DNA of 64,000 nt from Gammaproteobacteria bacterium (GTDB taxonomy: Bacteria > Pseudomonadota > Gammaproteobacteria > Competibacterales > Competibacteraceae), in contig JADLEK010000052.1 of the NCBI GenBank assembly GCA_020846135.1, positions 16,157 to 80,156 of the forward strand, written 5' to 3'. Position 1 is the first letter of the stretch, and each line of letters starts with the position of its first letter. Under the pieces are notes generated by a model. It worked only from the letters and a program-made list of their open reading frames with translations, was not told the DNA's origin and did not search any database. This document shows, piece after piece, positions 45,471-55,114 of the stretch. The position numbers were made by a program, and so were the translations under genes.

Positions 45471-47020
45471 TGCGGCTGTCCTTGCGCCAGATCGCGGCGA
45501 CGCACCTTGCCGTTGGCAGTGCGTGGCAGGCTGTCAATAAAGATGATTTCACGCGGGCATTTATAGGCCGCCAGATGCTCATGGGCGTAGGCCAATAGCG
45601 GCGCAGCATCCATCTCGTCGGGATCGCGGGGCACTACAAACGCCGCGATCACCGTCACTCCTTCCCGCACCGGCATTTCGGTCACGGCCGCCTCGACCAC
45701 AGCCGGATGCCGACTCAGGCACTGCTCCACCTCCAGTGGCGACACCCGATAGCCCATCGCATTCATCACGTCATCATTGCGGCCGTGGTAATGCAGATAA
45801 CCGTCGGCATCGAGATGGGCCAGATCGCCGCCAATAAACCAGTCGCCCCGGTAAACCAGTTCTTCCTCATCTGGCCGGTTCCAGTAGCCGAGCATCAACC
45901 CTGGATCGCTGCGATGCACCGCCAGCAGGCCAATTTCACCCGGCGGCAAGGGTTGAACGCCGCTCTCGACCGGCAAAATCGCCACACAGCGGCCCGGTTG
46001 CGCCTGACCAGGACTGCCTGGCCGGATTGGCTGACCGGGCGGCGAGGAAATGTAGGTCGAGCATTCACTCATTCCCAGCGCCTCATACAGTTCCTTGCCG
46101 GTCGTGGTCCGCCATTGCTCCAGCAACGCCACATTGAGCGCCTCGCCGGCAGTCAGGCCATGCCGCAGACTGGACAGGTCGAAGGCTCGTAGATCGTTGT
46201 ATTTCAGCATCTGCCGGTACAACCCCGGCACTGCGGCAAACAGGGTCGCCCGGAATTTCTCCAGCAGCGTCGGCCAGACCGTGATGTCGCGGGGGCCGTT
46301 ATACAGCACGGCGGTCGCGCCATTGGCCCAGGGATCGGTCAGGCCAACGCCGAGGGTATAGGTCCAGTTAAATGCGCCGGCATGAAGAATCACGTCATCG
46401 GGGCGGATTCCATACCAGCCCTGGTACATCGGACGACGGCCCCAGGCCGAGCGCTGGGCATGGAGTACGCCCTTGGGTTGGCCGGTGGTGCCGGAGGTGT
46501 AGACCAGGAATGCCGGATCATCAGCGGCGGTGTCGGCGTAATCCAGCGGTGCATATTCAGCCCGCCAGTTCGCTAGATCGGACGGACCGAGCGCAATCAC
46601 GCCCGGCGGCGATTCCATGACCAGATCATCCGACATCGCGATCACCCGCGCCCCGGAATTAGCCAGCAGAAAATCCGCTTCTTCGCTAGTCAATTGCGCT
46701 GATGAGGGCAACGGGACATAACCTGCTGCAACCGCACCGAAAAACAGCAGCGCATAATCGCTGGTGTTGCCCATCCTGATCATGATCCGCGCCCTCGGAT
46801 CCAGACCGAGTTGCCGCAATCCCGCCGCCACCCGCCGCACCGCTTCATTTAACCGGGCATAACTCCACTGTTCCGCCGTTCGCACTGGAGCCTGAGCATC
46901 GGAAACGACGATCAGCGCCACTTTATCGGGCGTAGTCTGCGCCGCCATGTCGAGACAATAGCGCGCCATATTAAAGCGGGTCGGTGGCAACTCGCTGGAA
47001 TAGCCTTGACTGTGTTTCAT
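45467..47020 (-). CDS. AMP-dependent acyl-CoA synthetase
   Basis: ANL-superfamily enzyme that activates a carboxylic acid as acyl-AMP, then acyl-CoA. At 517 residues it has the normal size. P-loop-like FLVYTSGTTGQPKGVLH (about 165-180), LYEALGMSECS, GGDLAHLDADGYLHYHGRNDD and the C-terminal catalytic lysine in PRTANGKVRRRDL are all present. The specificity residues do not identify the acid; benzoate-type or medium-chain ligases are nearest by layout. A single gene with a long upstream spacer. Confidence 0.92.
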   Translation of the reverse strand: MKHSQGYSSELPPTRFNMARYCLDMAAQTTPDKVALIVVSDAQAPVRTAEQWSYARLNEAVRRVAAGLRQLGLDPRARIMIRMGNTSDYALLFFGAVAAGYVPLPSSAQLTSEEADFLLANSGARVIAMSDDLVMESPPGVIALGPSDLANWRAEYAPLDYADTAADDPAFLVYTSGTTGQPKGVLHAQRSAWGRRPMYQGWYGIRPDDVILHAGAFNWTYTLGVGLTDPWANGATAVLYNGPRDITVWPTLLEKFRATLFAAVPGLYRQMLKYNDLRAFDLSSLRHGLTAGEALNVALLEQWRTTTGKELYEALGMSECSTYISSPPGQPIRPGSPGQAQPGRCVAILPVESGVQPLPPGEIGLLAVHRSDPGLMLGYWNRPDEEELVYRGDWFIGGDLAHLDADGYLHYHGRNDDVMNAMGYRVSPLEVEQCLSRHPAVVEAAVTEMPVREGVTVIAAFVVPRDPDEMDAAPLLAYAHEHLAAYKCPREIIFIDSLPRTANGKVRRRDLAQGQPH

Positions 47021-47533
47021 GATCAGCCCCTCATTCAGGTGTCGATATGATTACCGACGAAGACTGGCTACCGCATTACAAGATTTTCGCCGGCTGGTTT
47101 AAGGTCGAGGGTTAGGGGGCGCGGTAATAACGACACTTTGGTTGATGCGTCCTTCCGTATACCTTCCCGGTCTCGAAGTCTCGATAAACAGAGCATCTGG
47201 CAGTTTGTTTTGTGATCTTTTCACACAGCGCCTGCGTGGCTGATTTCGTTTTCCTTTTCGTTGTCCGCTGGCTAGGCGTCGCCTGGCCGATACCTTGACC
47301 AGGCTCCAAATCAATGTAGTCCTCGCCGTAACTTTCCCCATCACGGTACTCGACCGTAACCCGAAAAACTCCATCAGGGCAACCCCCACCCTCTTCCACT
47401 GATACAGCTCATTCTTGCCCTCACAGAACGGAAGTGGGCCGACATTCGCGATAAACTTGCCCTCGTTCCTTCACTCCTTACCCCAACCCATCTCCCGCCA
47501 GGAGAGAGGGGCGTTTAAAAGCAGAGGCCCTGC
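47021..47533. other. Spacer with small unassigned frames and a palindrome
   Basis: Between the synthetase and SulP genes. It holds a 22-codon plus-strand frame (47047-47115, MITDEDWLPHYKIFAGWF) that looks like the edge of a lost gene, a minus-strand frame (47112-47399, listed separately) and a palindromic repeat with CTCCC/GGGAG-type arms near 47480-47515. Confidence 0.5.
47112..47399 (-). CDS. Hypothetical 95-residue protein, possibly a gene fragment
   Basis: The frame reads GVFRVTVEYRDGESYGEDY, a basic Lys/Arg/Thr middle, and RCSVYRDFETGKVYGRTH. A second frame overlaps it; a one-base shift near 47385 would join FIANVGPLPFCEGKNELYQW to the conserved-looking start, so it may be the frameshifted end of a larger gene. 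No family recognised, no strong ribosome site. Confidence 0.3.
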   Translation of the reverse strand: MEEGGGCPDGVFRVTVEYRDGESYGEDYIDLEPGQGIGQATPSQRTTKRKTKSATQALCEKITKQTARCSVYRDFETGKVYGRTHQPKCRYYRAP

Positions 47534-49309
47534 GTGAAACCCGATCCGCAACACCCACTGTATCTGCCTTTCGCCACCGCGCTGCGCGACAAACTGCGCG
47601 GCGGCTATAGCCTGAGCAAACTGCGGGCGGATCTGCTGGCGGCGGTCACGGTCGGGATTGTCGCGGTGCCGCTGACCATGGCTCTGGCGATTGGCAGCGG
47701 CGTCCCTCCGCAATATGGGTTGTATACCGCGATCGTCGCTGGCCTGCTGATCGCGCTGACCGGTGGTTCCCGGTTCAGTGTCTCCGGGCCGACCGCCGCC
47801 TTCATCGTGATTCTCCATCCCATTGCCGAACAATACGGCCTCGGCGGACTGGTGACGGCCGGGTTGATGGCCGGACTGATGCTGATCACGATGGGCGTGG
47901 CGCGGATGGGCAAGCTGATCCAGTTCATTCCCTATCCGGTCACCACCGGCTTCGCCGCCGGGAGCGCGGCGGTCATCGTCAGCCTGCAATTCAAGGATTT
48001 TTTCGGTTTGCAACTGGCCGCGCAACCGGATCACTTTCTTGACCGGATTTGGCGGGTCGGGCAGGCGCTGCCCAGCTTTCATCCGCCTGATCTGGTGATT
48101 GGCGCAGCGACTCTGGCCGTGCTGCTCCTGTGGCCGCGCCTGAAAACCAGCCTGCCCGCGCCGCTGATCGGCATGATGGCCGGAACGGCGTTGGCCTGGT
48201 TGCTCAGCCAGTTCGTCGCCGGCTTTGAGGTCGCCACCATCGCCTCCCGGTTCAATTACGTCCACGGCAGGCAAACCCTGGCCGGGATTCCGCCATTCCT
48301 GCCGCACCTGGCGCTGCCGTGGCAGTTGCCCGGCCCGAATGGCCAACCGCTGGGGTTATCGCTGGGCCTGATTGAGGATCTGCTGGGACCGGCGATGGCG
48401 ATTGCCCTGCTCGGCGCGATTAAATCGTTGTTATGCGCGGTGGTCGCCGATGGCATGACCGGAACCAAACATGATCCGGATGCCGAATTGATCGGGCAAG
48501 GGATCGGTAATGTGATTGCGCCATTCTTCGGCGGGATTGCCGCGACCGGGGCGCTGGCTCGGACCGTCTCCAATATCCGCGCCGGCGCTCGCAGCCCGTT
48601 GGCGGCGGTGTTCCAGGCTGGGTTTATCCTGCTGGTGCTGGTGGCGATGGCCCCGCTACTCGGTCACCTGCCGATGGCGGCGCTGGCGGCGCTGTTGTTG
48701 CAAGGGGCCTGGAACATGAGCGAACGCCAACACTTCCGCCATATTTTTCGGGTCGCGCCGGGCAGTGACATTCTGGTGTTGTTGGTCTGTTTCGGGCTGA
48801 CCGTGATTTTCAATATGGTGATCGCGATCAGCGTTGGCGTAGTTCTGGCGGCGCTGCTATTCATGAGCCGGATGGCGGAACTGACCGGCGGCAAGCACAT
48901 CGAGGCCGATCATCTGCATTTGGAGAGTCCATTACCCGACGGGGTGCGGCTCTATGAAGTATCCGGCTCGCTGTTTTTCGGCGCGGCAGAAAAGGCGATG
49001 AGCGCCCTGCACGACATCAGTGCCCGGCCCCGAGCGGTGATCATCAACATCGAAGGGGTCACGAGCATGGATGTCTCGGGACTGGTCGCGCTGGATTCGG
49101 CGATTGAGCGGCTGCGCAACGATGGGGTTCTGGTGGCGGTGGCTGGAGTGCATGGTCAACCGGCGTTGTTGATGCGCCGGGCTGGTTTACGCAACATTCC
49201 AGGTAAACTGCTGCTTTCGGCCAGTCTGCCGCAGGCGTTGATGCGGGTCCGACACGCCCTGGGCGAGTCCGCGACAGGCCAGCCCTGGCTGACTGACCAG
49301 ATTATTTGA
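47534..49309 (+). CDS. SulP family anion transporter with STAS domain
   Basis: Inner-membrane anion transporter (SLC26/SulP). The GTG at 47534 has GAGG before it and gives 591 residues. The N-terminal block VTVGIVAVPLTMALAIGSGV and GLYTAIVAGLLIALTGGSRF are typical, 10-14 hydrophobic helices run to about 430, and a STAS domain ends the protein (about 455-560, with INIEGVTSMDVSGLVAL). Substrates in the family include sulfate, bicarbonate and dicarboxylates; none can be chosen from sequence alone. It overlaps the nudC frame and may head the nudC-HD-cyclase series. Confidence 0.93.
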   Translation: MKPDPQHPLYLPFATALRDKLRGGYSLSKLRADLLAAVTVGIVAVPLTMALAIGSGVPPQYGLYTAIVAGLLIALTGGSRFSVSGPTAAFIVILHPIAEQYGLGGLVTAGLMAGLMLITMGVARMGKLIQFIPYPVTTGFAAGSAAVIVSLQFKDFFGLQLAAQPDHFLDRIWRVGQALPSFHPPDLVIGAATLAVLLLWPRLKTSLPAPLIGMMAGTALAWLLSQFVAGFEVATIASRFNYVHGRQTLAGIPPFLPHLALPWQLPGPNGQPLGLSLGLIEDLLGPAMAIALLGAIKSLLCAVVADGMTGTKHDPDAELIGQGIGNVIAPFFGGIAATGALARTVSNIRAGARSPLAAVFQAGFILLVLVAMAPLLGHLPMAALAALLLQGAWNMSERQHFRHIFRVAPGSDILVLLVCFGLTVIFNMVIAISVGVVLAALLFMSRMAELTGGKHIEADHLHLESPLPDGVRLYEVSGSLFFGAAEKAMSALHDISARPRAVIINIEGVTSMDVSGLVALDSAIERLRNDGVLVAVAGVHGQPALLMRRAGLRNIPGKLLLSASLPQALMRVRHALGESATGQPWLTDQII

Positions 49310-49332
49310 AACCGAACGGGAGCTACAAGCTC

Positions 49333-50166
49333 ATGCTGATGTTGCCGGATGATTTTCAACCCGCCATTGTGCCGCCTGCCGATTCGGAACAACCGGCCCG
49401 CTGGTGGGTCTTCTCGGCGAATGGCGAATTGCTGGTTCGATCCGCTGAAACTGGCCTGGAACTGCCGCTGGCCTCAGTCTGGCCATTCGCCAAGTGGCCG
49501 ACCGTCCGCCGCCTGTATCTGGGAACGCTGCACGGCCAGCACTGCTACGCCGCCGAAACTGAACAGCCTCAACCGCCGCCCGGCTGGAGATTTGAAGGTT
49601 TGCGAGCCTTGTGGAGCCGGCTGGACGAGGCGGTGCTGGGGGTAGCGGGCCAGGCGCTGCAATTGCTCGAATGGGATCGAACCCATCAGTTCTGCGGGCG
49701 TTGTGGAGCGCCGACCGAACGGCGTGGTGAAGAACGCGCCCGCCGTTGCCCGGCTTGCGAGTTGATCGTCTATCCGCGCTTGTCGCCGGTGATCATGGTG
49801 CGTGTGGTCCATGACGGCCGGATTTTGCTGGCGCGCGCGCCTCGCTTTGCGCCCGGCGTCTATAGTGTACTGGCGGGCTTTGTGGAAGCCGGCGAAACGC
49901 TGGAGCAGGCGCTGCATCGCGAAGTGGCTGAGGAAGTCGGGATTCAGGTCAGGAACCTGCGCTATTTCGCCAGCCAGTCCTGGCCTTTTCCACACTCGCT
50001 GATGGTTGCTTTCACCGCCGATTATGCCGGTGGCGAAGTGCAGGCAGACGGGCAGGAACTGCTTGACGCTGGCTGGTTTGCGCCCGACGAGTTGCCGGGT
50101 CTGCCCAGTCCGATGAGTATGGCCTGGCGGTTAATTCAGGATTTCATCGCACCGGAGACAAAGTAA
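49333..50166 (+). CDS. nudC: NAD+ diphosphatase / NAD-cap RNA decapping NudC
   Basis: Nudix enzyme that cleaves NAD(H) and removes NAD caps from RNA. From ATG 49333 it has 277 residues; a TTG at 49306 overlapping the SulP stop is the alternative. Zinc ribbon CGRCGAPTERR...CPAC (about 120-140), Nudix box GFVEAGETLEQALHREVAEE (about 185-205) and the NudC-specific SQSWPFPHSLM just after it are present. The stop is immediately followed by the next ATG. Confidence 0.94.
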   Translation: MLMLPDDFQPAIVPPADSEQPARWWVFSANGELLVRSAETGLELPLASVWPFAKWPTVRRLYLGTLHGQHCYAAETEQPQPPPGWRFEGLRALWSRLDEAVLGVAGQALQLLEWDRTHQFCGRCGAPTERRGEERARRCPACELIVYPRLSPVIMVRVVHDGRILLARAPRFAPGVYSVLAGFVEAGETLEQALHREVAEEVGIQVRNLRYFASQSWPFPHSLMVAFTADYAGGEVQADGQELLDAGWFAPDELPGLPSPMSMAWRLIQDFIAPETK

Positions 50167-50823
50167 ATGGGTGCAAACGAGCAGGAACTGGCGCGGTTTG
50201 TCGCGCTATGGCGGCGGAGTTTGGCCTCTGATCCGGGGCGGGCCGAAGCCGCTTATGCCGGGCTGGTCGAACTCTACGGCGAACCGCATCGCTATTACCA
50301 CACCCTGGCGCATATTCGCCATTGCCTGCGCCAATTCGACCTGGCGGCGGACTTGATGGACCAGCCTGACGCCGTCGAACTGGCGATCTGGTTCCACGAT
50401 GCGATTTATATCCCCGGCGCAATGGATAATGAACGGCGCAGCGCTGACCTGTTTCGGGAATGGTCGATGGCGGCGGGAGCAGCGGCGGATTTCCAGGAAT
50501 CGGTCAACGATTTGGTGATGGCCACCACGCATCGAACCCGGCCGTCGTGGCGGGATGGCCAATTCATGGTTGATATTGATCTGTCCAGCTTTGGCCTACC
50601 CTGGGAAGATTGCGAGCAGGACGGGCAACGGATTCGCGCTGAATGCGCCCATCTGAGCGACGATCAATACTATCCGGGCCATTTGCGGTTTGTGCGGACC
50701 CTGCAAAACCGGCTGGCGTTTTTCTTTACTGAGTTCTTTCAACAGCGTTATGGACAGGTGGCGCATGACAATATCAACCGAATCGTTGCGAATTTGGCGG
50801 CGCTGGGTTATCGCGACCGCTAG
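50167..50823 (+). CDS. HD-superfamily metal-dependent hydrolase-like protein
   Basis: Cytosolic 218-residue protein of a predicted HD-type phosphohydrolase family. Metal-binding pattern: YHTLAHIRHCL (His cluster), AIWFHDAIY (HD) and VDIDLSSFGLPW (second Asp). Family members also carry the EPHRYYHTLAHI opening seen here. The substrate is unknown. It starts directly at the nudC stop, so the two are probably translated together. Confidence 0.85.
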   Translation: MGANEQELARFVALWRRSLASDPGRAEAAYAGLVELYGEPHRYYHTLAHIRHCLRQFDLAADLMDQPDAVELAIWFHDAIYIPGAMDNERRSADLFREWSMAAGAAADFQESVNDLVMATTHRTRPSWRDGQFMVDIDLSSFGLPWEDCEQDGQRIRAECAHLSDDQYYPGHLRFVRTLQNRLAFFFTEFFQQRYGQVAHDNINRIVANLAALGYRDR

Positions 50824-50844
50824 CGGGCGACTGGGGATGCAGAA

Positions 50845-51810
50845 ATGAAATTGAAGCTGGGCAACTTGAAATCCATTCTGGGCGGCGACCGGACGGCGTC
50901 CCAGGAACAGATGACGGCCACCATCCTGTTTGCCGATATTTGCGGCAGCACCCGCCTGTTTGAGCAATATGGCGATGTGCAGGCGCGGCTGATCGAGACC
51001 CGGGTGCTGGATGCGCTCACCGCAGAAACCGGGGTTTATGGCGGGGTGGTGATCAAAACTATCGGTGACGAAATCATGTGCCGGTTCCCCAGCGCTGAAC
51101 AGGCGGTGCAAGCAGCCTGTGATATGCACCGGGTGATCAAGGATGACCCGGCGTTGGCCAAGCTCAACATCGCCATCAAGATCGGTCTGCACCACGGGCC
51201 AGTGCTGGTCGAAAATAATGATGTATTCGGCGATGCGGTCAATGTCGCCGCTCGGATGGTCTCCCTGTCCAAGGCGGATCAAATTATCACCACCGGGGAA
51301 ACGGTCGGCTTTCTGCCCAATGCGCTCAATTATGCGACCCGCAATCTGGGCCAATCGTCGGTGCGGGGCAAACAGGACGACATGGAAATCGCCGAGGTGA
51401 TCTGGAGCGACACCAGCAGCCTGACCCAAATGGCGGGAGTCGGTATCAATCAGGATTTACGCAGCCTGCTGGCGGCGCGACTAGTGCTGGAATATCGCGG
51501 CAAGCCCATTGAACTGCTCCCCGAACAGCTTCGCGGCCAGACCTTCAAAATCGGCCGCTGGGACCGCAACAGCCTGGTGGTGGATCGGGAGTTAGTGTCC
51601 CGTACTCACGCCGCCATCGAGTTTCGCCAAGGCAAGTTTATTTTCAAGGATGAAAGCACCAACGGGACGTATTTATTGATGGAGAATGGCGCCCGCTTCT
51701 TTGTCCGGCGTGAGGAATTTACCTTGCAGGACCGGGGCCTGATTTGCCTGGGGCAGGCAGTCAAGGAGGACAACCCGGATCTCATTCGTTATTCGTGCAG
51801 CTATGCCTGA
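50845..51810 (+). CDS. Class III adenylate/guanylate cyclase with FHA domain
   Basis: Soluble nucleotide cyclase of 321 residues. The cyclase domain (about 20-195) has metal-binding Asp in TILFADICGSTRLFEQ, VIKTIGDEIMCRF (second Asp and substrate-selecting residue) and FGDAVNVAARM, with the transition-state Arg. A C-terminal FHA domain (about 220-305) reads FKIGRWDRNSLVV, LVSRTHAAIEF and STNGTYLL, the phosphothreonine-binding loop set. This layout ties cyclic-nucleotide output to Ser/Thr phosphorylation. It follows the HD gene by 21 bp. Confidence 0.92.
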   Translation: MKLKLGNLKSILGGDRTASQEQMTATILFADICGSTRLFEQYGDVQARLIETRVLDALTAETGVYGGVVIKTIGDEIMCRFPSAEQAVQAACDMHRVIKDDPALAKLNIAIKIGLHHGPVLVENNDVFGDAVNVAARMVSLSKADQIITTGETVGFLPNALNYATRNLGQSSVRGKQDDMEIAEVIWSDTSSLTQMAGVGINQDLRSLLAARLVLEYRGKPIELLPEQLRGQTFKIGRWDRNSLVVDRELVSRTHAAIEFRQGKFIFKDESTNGTYLLMENGARFFVRREEFTLQDRGLICLGQAVKEDNPDLIRYSCSYA

Positions 51811-51849
51811 CCGGGTGAAAAATGTGTTCAGACTCCCACCGGGAATTAT

Positions 51850-52140
51850 TCAGGAACCGCCCGCGCGCGGTTTGGCGGTTGAGTCAGTTGAGTCCATGTC
51901 CTGAGCCGGTTGCTGCGGTGGAGGTTCGGGATCGAGATTGATCGGTGTCGGCGTAGTCACCGATTGCCCGGCGAAGGAACGATTGACGTTCAGATTCATT
52001 TCGCCGCCACGGGCATGGGCGGGACATGGCCCGTTCTGATAGCTGACCCGACCATTAGCGTCAACGCACTTGTTGACCGCCAGGGCGGGCGCGGCGAGTA
52101 AGCAAGTCAACGCTACCAACAGCAGATTTCGACAGTTCAT
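51850..52140 (-). CDS. DUF4124-like small exported protein
   Basis: Ninety-six residues with a signal peptide (LLLVALTCLLAAPALA) and, right after it, the DUF4124 pattern VNKCVDANGRVSYQNGPCP with two cysteines. The rest is a Pro/Gln-rich tail. Such proteins are common in proteobacterial envelopes and have no assigned role. It lies between two unrelated units, convergent with the cyclase gene. Confidence 0.8.
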   Translation of the reverse strand: MNCRNLLLVALTCLLAAPALAVNKCVDANGRVSYQNGPCPAHARGGEMNLNVNRSFAGQSVTTPTPINLDPEPPPQQPAQDMDSTDSTAKPRAGGS

Positions 52141-52233
52141 GGTCAGACGGCTGAACAGGCGTGCAGGGTGGGCATCCCTTCGGGGCGCAATGGATGGACG
52201 ACTGGCAAGGTGGGCTGTGCCTACCCTACATGG

Positions 52234-52971
52234 TTATAGCACCTGCTTGAGAAAGGTCTGCGCCCTTGGTTCCTTTGGGGCGGTGAAAAATTCCGCCGGC
52301 GGCGCATCTTCGAGAATCCGCCCGAAATCCATGAACAGCACCCGGTTCGCCACTTCGCGGGCAAAGCCCATTTCATGGGTCACCACCGCCATCGTCATCC
52401 CCTCCTTGGCCAACTGTTTCATCACGTCCAGCACTTCGCCGACCATTTCCGGGTCGAGGGCGCTGGTCGGTTCGTCAAACAGCATGACCTTGGGATCCAT
52501 CGCCAGGGCGCGGGCAATCGCCACCCGCTGCTGCTGACCGCCGGACAGCCGCGACGGGTATTCCTGCGCTTTCTCGGCAATGCCGACCTTGGTCAGCAAT
52601 TTCATTGCCTTCTCTTTGGCTTCGGCGGGCTTGCGCTTGCGGACCACCTGTTGGGCCAGGGTCAGGTTTTCCAGCACAGTCTTGTGCGGAAACAGGTTGA
52701 AGTGCTGGAACACCATCCCGACTTCGCGGCGGATCGCGTTCAGGTTGGTTTTGCTCGCGGTCAGATCGATCCCGTCAATCACCACCTGGCCGTCGTCAAA
52801 ATCTTCCAGCCCGTTCAGACAGCGCAGAAAAGTGGATTTGCCGGAGCCGGACGGGCCGATGATCACCACCACTTCGCCCTTGGCGACCTCGGTGGAGATG
52901 TCATCCACCGCCCGCACTATCTGGCCGCCGCGGCCCTCGAAAGTCTTGAACAGCTTGTTGACCTTAATCAC
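52234..52971 (-). CDS. glnQ: Polar amino acid ABC transporter ATPase (GlnQ-like)
   Basis: ATP-binding subunit of a glutamine/polar amino acid importer. A GTG at 52971, overlapping the permease stop by 8 bp, gives 245 residues starting [12 protein letters not shown]. Walker A is [14 protein letters not shown]-loop [12 protein letters not shown], signature [15 protein letters not shown], Walker [15 protein letters not shown], and H-loop VVTHEMGFA. The longer frame to 53064 runs inside the permease gene. The third gene of binding protein-permease-ATPase. Confidence 0.94.
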   Translation of the reverse strand: MIKVNKLFKTFEGRGGQIVRAVDDISTEVAKGEVVVIIGPSGSGKSTFLRCLNGLEDFDDGQVVIDGIDLTASKTNLNAIRREVGMVFQHFNLFPHKTVLENLTLAQQVVRKRKPAEAKEKAMKLLTKVGIAEKAQEYPSRLSGGQQQRVAIARALAMDPKVMLFDEPTSALDPEMVGEVLDVMKQLAKEGMTMAVVTHEMGFAREVANRVLFMDFGRILEDAPPAEFFTAPKEPRAQTFLKQVL

Positions 52972-53932
52972 TGCGGGCAAACCTCCGTTCCAGCCAGAAC
53001 AACACCTGCGACAGTATCGAAGTGACCACCAGATAGAGCAGCGCCACCGTGAACCAGATTTCAAAGGTAGCGAAGCTGGACGTGATGATCTCCCGCCCGC
53101 TCTTGGTCAGGTCGGTAATGGCGATCACCGACACCAGCGACGAATCCTTGATCAGCGAAATGAACTGCCCGGCCAGCGGCGGCAACACCCGTTTGAACGC
53201 CTGCGGCAGCACGATGTAGATCATGGTTTCGGTCGCGCTCATCCCCAGTGACCGGGCCGCTTCGCTCTGGCCCCGGGGAATGGACTGGATGCCGGCGCGG
53301 ATGATTTCGGCGACATAGGCCCCGACAAACAGCGCCAGCGCCCCGATCCCGGCCACGGTCCGATCCAGATTCAGCACGGTGCCGATGAAGAAATAGAAGA
53401 TGAAAATCTGCACCAGCAGCGGCGTGCCGCGAATCAGCTCGATATAGAGGATCGCTAAACCGCGCAGGGTAGGATTCGGTGAAAGTCGGCATAACCCGGT
53501 GATCAGACCGATGACCATGCCGATCAGGCCGGAGACGAAGGAAATCCAGATGGTGACCCATAGCCCCCAGGTGAGCGGGCCGATCTTCCAGGAGCGCACC
53601 GCGCCGAGGTCCTGATCTTCGGCCACTGCATCGCCGGGTTTGACCTTGAGGGTATCGGTCTCGACCGTAACCGCGACCGGTTGACCGCCGCCTTCCGGCT
53701 GAAGCTCAATCCGGCTGTCAGCGCCCGATGGGTTAATCGCGAGCACCACCCCGGCGACCGGCGCGGTTTGCGATGCTTCATCGTGGTAGAGAAAGTACTG
53801 TGGAACTCGCGACCAGCGCCATTCGTAATGAATACGCTGGGTGGCGAACCACAGGCCCGCCGCCAACCCGATCAGGATTAGAACCAGCAGCCCCTGCCAG
53901 GGCCACTGGGGGGAACGCCGTTTGGCAGGCAC
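52964..53932 (-). CDS. Polar amino acid ABC transporter permease
   Basis: Inner-membrane permease of the His/Glu/Gln/Arg/opine family, 322 residues, longer than the usual 220-250. Residue 15-30 is a first helix; then comes an unusual periplasmic insert of about 80 residues ([18 protein letters not shown] through [14 protein letters not shown]), rich in beta strands and ending like a lipoyl half-motif. The common core follows, with [18 protein letters not shown], the EAA-type coupling helix [20 protein letters not shown] and terminal helices. It lies 2 bp after the binding-protein gene. Confidence 0.92.
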   Translation of the reverse strand: MPAKRRSPQWPWQGLLVLILIGLAAGLWFATQRIHYEWRWSRVPQYFLYHDEASQTAPVAGVVLAINPSGADSRIELQPEGGGQPVAVTVETDTLKVKPGDAVAEDQDLGAVRSWKIGPLTWGLWVTIWISFVSGLIGMVIGLITGLCRLSPNPTLRGLAILYIELIRGTPLLVQIFIFYFFIGTVLNLDRTVAGIGALALFVGAYVAEIIRAGIQSIPRGQSEAARSLGMSATETMIYIVLPQAFKRVLPPLAGQFISLIKDSSLVSVIAITDLTKSGREIITSSFATFEIWFTVALLYLVVTSILSQVLFWLERRFARSD

Positions 53933-53934
53933 GG

Positions 53935-54735
53935 CTACTGCACGTCTTTCAGCCAGTCAGTATTTTTGAACCACTTCTGCTGAAGCTTTTCGTGGCTGCC
54001 GTCTTTCTTAATCTTGACCAGGAAGCCATTGATCGCCTTGAGAAAGGCTGGATCGCCTTGCGCAATCGCCCAGCCAATCGGTTCGTCAGTAAACGGTTTG
54101 TCCAGAAACACCAGCTTGCCTTCGCCACGCTGGATATTGGCCACCAGGTTGTAGGGCGAGTCGTAGATGAAAGCGTCAACCTTGCCGTTGACCACTTCCA
54201 TCACCCCTTCGGCTTCGGTTTCGTAGGAGAAGTATTTGGCTTTGGGGATGTGCTTCTTGGCGGCGATCTCACCGGTGGTGCCCAGCTTGGAAGCGACCTT
54301 GTACTCCGGCTTGTTGAGGTCCTTGTAGGATTTGACCTTGCCGGCCAAATCCTTGCGCAGCAGGATGGTCTGGCCGATCAGCATGTACGGGTCGGAGAAA
54401 TCAACCTTCTGCTTGCGCTCGTCGGTGATGGTCATGCCGCTCATGATGATGTCGCACTTGTTGGTGATCAGCGCCGGAATGATGCCATCCCAGGCAGTAC
54501 TGACCAGTTCCAGCTTGGCCGCACCCAGGTCCTTGGCCATCAGTTCGGCCAGATCCGGATCAAAGCCGATGATCGCGCCGCGCTTGTCGGTGATCTCGAA
54601 CGGCATATAGGCCGGCTCCAGACAGACCCGCAGGCCGTCCTTCTTGATTTGCTCCAGTTTGCCAGCCCAGGCGGGCGACAGGCTCAGACTGCTGAACACG
54701 GCGAGGGCGGCCAGCGCAACCAGACGGTTTTTCAT
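53935..54735 (-). CDS. Polar amino acid-binding periplasmic protein
   Basis: Periplasmic solute-binding protein of the GlnH/HisJ family, 266 residues. A signal peptide (VALAALAVFSSLSLSPAWA) is followed by LRVCLEPAYMPFEITDKRG, GFDPDLAELMAKDLG, DIIMSGMTITDERKQKVDFS and DAFIYDSPYNLV, the expected ligand-contact blocks. GGAG precedes the ATG. First gene of the three-gene importer. Exact ligand (Gln, Glu, His or Arg) is not clear. Confidence 0.93.
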   Translation of the reverse strand: MKNRLVALAALAVFSSLSLSPAWAGKLEQIKKDGLRVCLEPAYMPFEITDKRGAIIGFDPDLAELMAKDLGAAKLELVSTAWDGIIPALITNKCDIIMSGMTITDERKQKVDFSDPYMLIGQTILLRKDLAGKVKSYKDLNKPEYKVASKLGTTGEIAAKKHIPKAKYFSYETEAEGVMEVVNGKVDAFIYDSPYNLVANIQRGEGKLVFLDKPFTDEPIGWAIAQGDPAFLKAINGFLVKIKKDGSHEKLQQKWFKNTDWLKDVQ

Positions 54736-55010
54736 GCGGAAAAGCTCCGGTAGGGAATTGAAGATGGGGAAGACCGGTCAAGCAATGCTCCGGTCATCAG
54801 TCGAGAACCAGAGCGCATGGGAAAAGCATATTACAAATTGGTGAAATTGCGCGAAACGCTCCAGCTTTCAGAGGATTTCCCGAAAAAACAGACCCGCTTT
54901 GGCGTTCACTCCAGCCAAATATATATTAGCCACGAAAGGACACGGAACACACTGAAAAGGAAAATTTTTCCTTGGTTTTCCGCGTTTTTCCATGGCCGGT
55001 ATCACCTTAT
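54736..55010. other. Upstream spacer of the ABC operon
   Basis: No gene. It contains a CACGAAAGGACACGGAACAC tract of the kind often repeated between genes and a perfect palindrome AAGGAAAA-T-TTTTCCTT (54957-54973) just before repeat copy B. Confidence 0.6.
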
Positions 55011-55114
55011 GACTCGTTTGCAAATAACCAATGTGTCTACTAAATTGCAACTGTCTGTATTTTAAAATTAATGCAATTAAGTTTTGATTAGGTTATTTCC
55101 GTATAGCCCCTTAA
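55011..55114 (-). repeat. 104-bp repeat, copy B
   Basis: Inverted copy of 43392-43495, with three mismatches. One edge coincides with the TAA stop of the zinc-ribbon gene (55111-55113), so the element supplies that stop codon. Confidence 0.95.

Noticed and set aside
54817..55065. 82-codon plus-strand frame upstream of the ABC operon
   Set aside because: Runs into the 104-bp repeat, lacks a ribosome site and has no family match.
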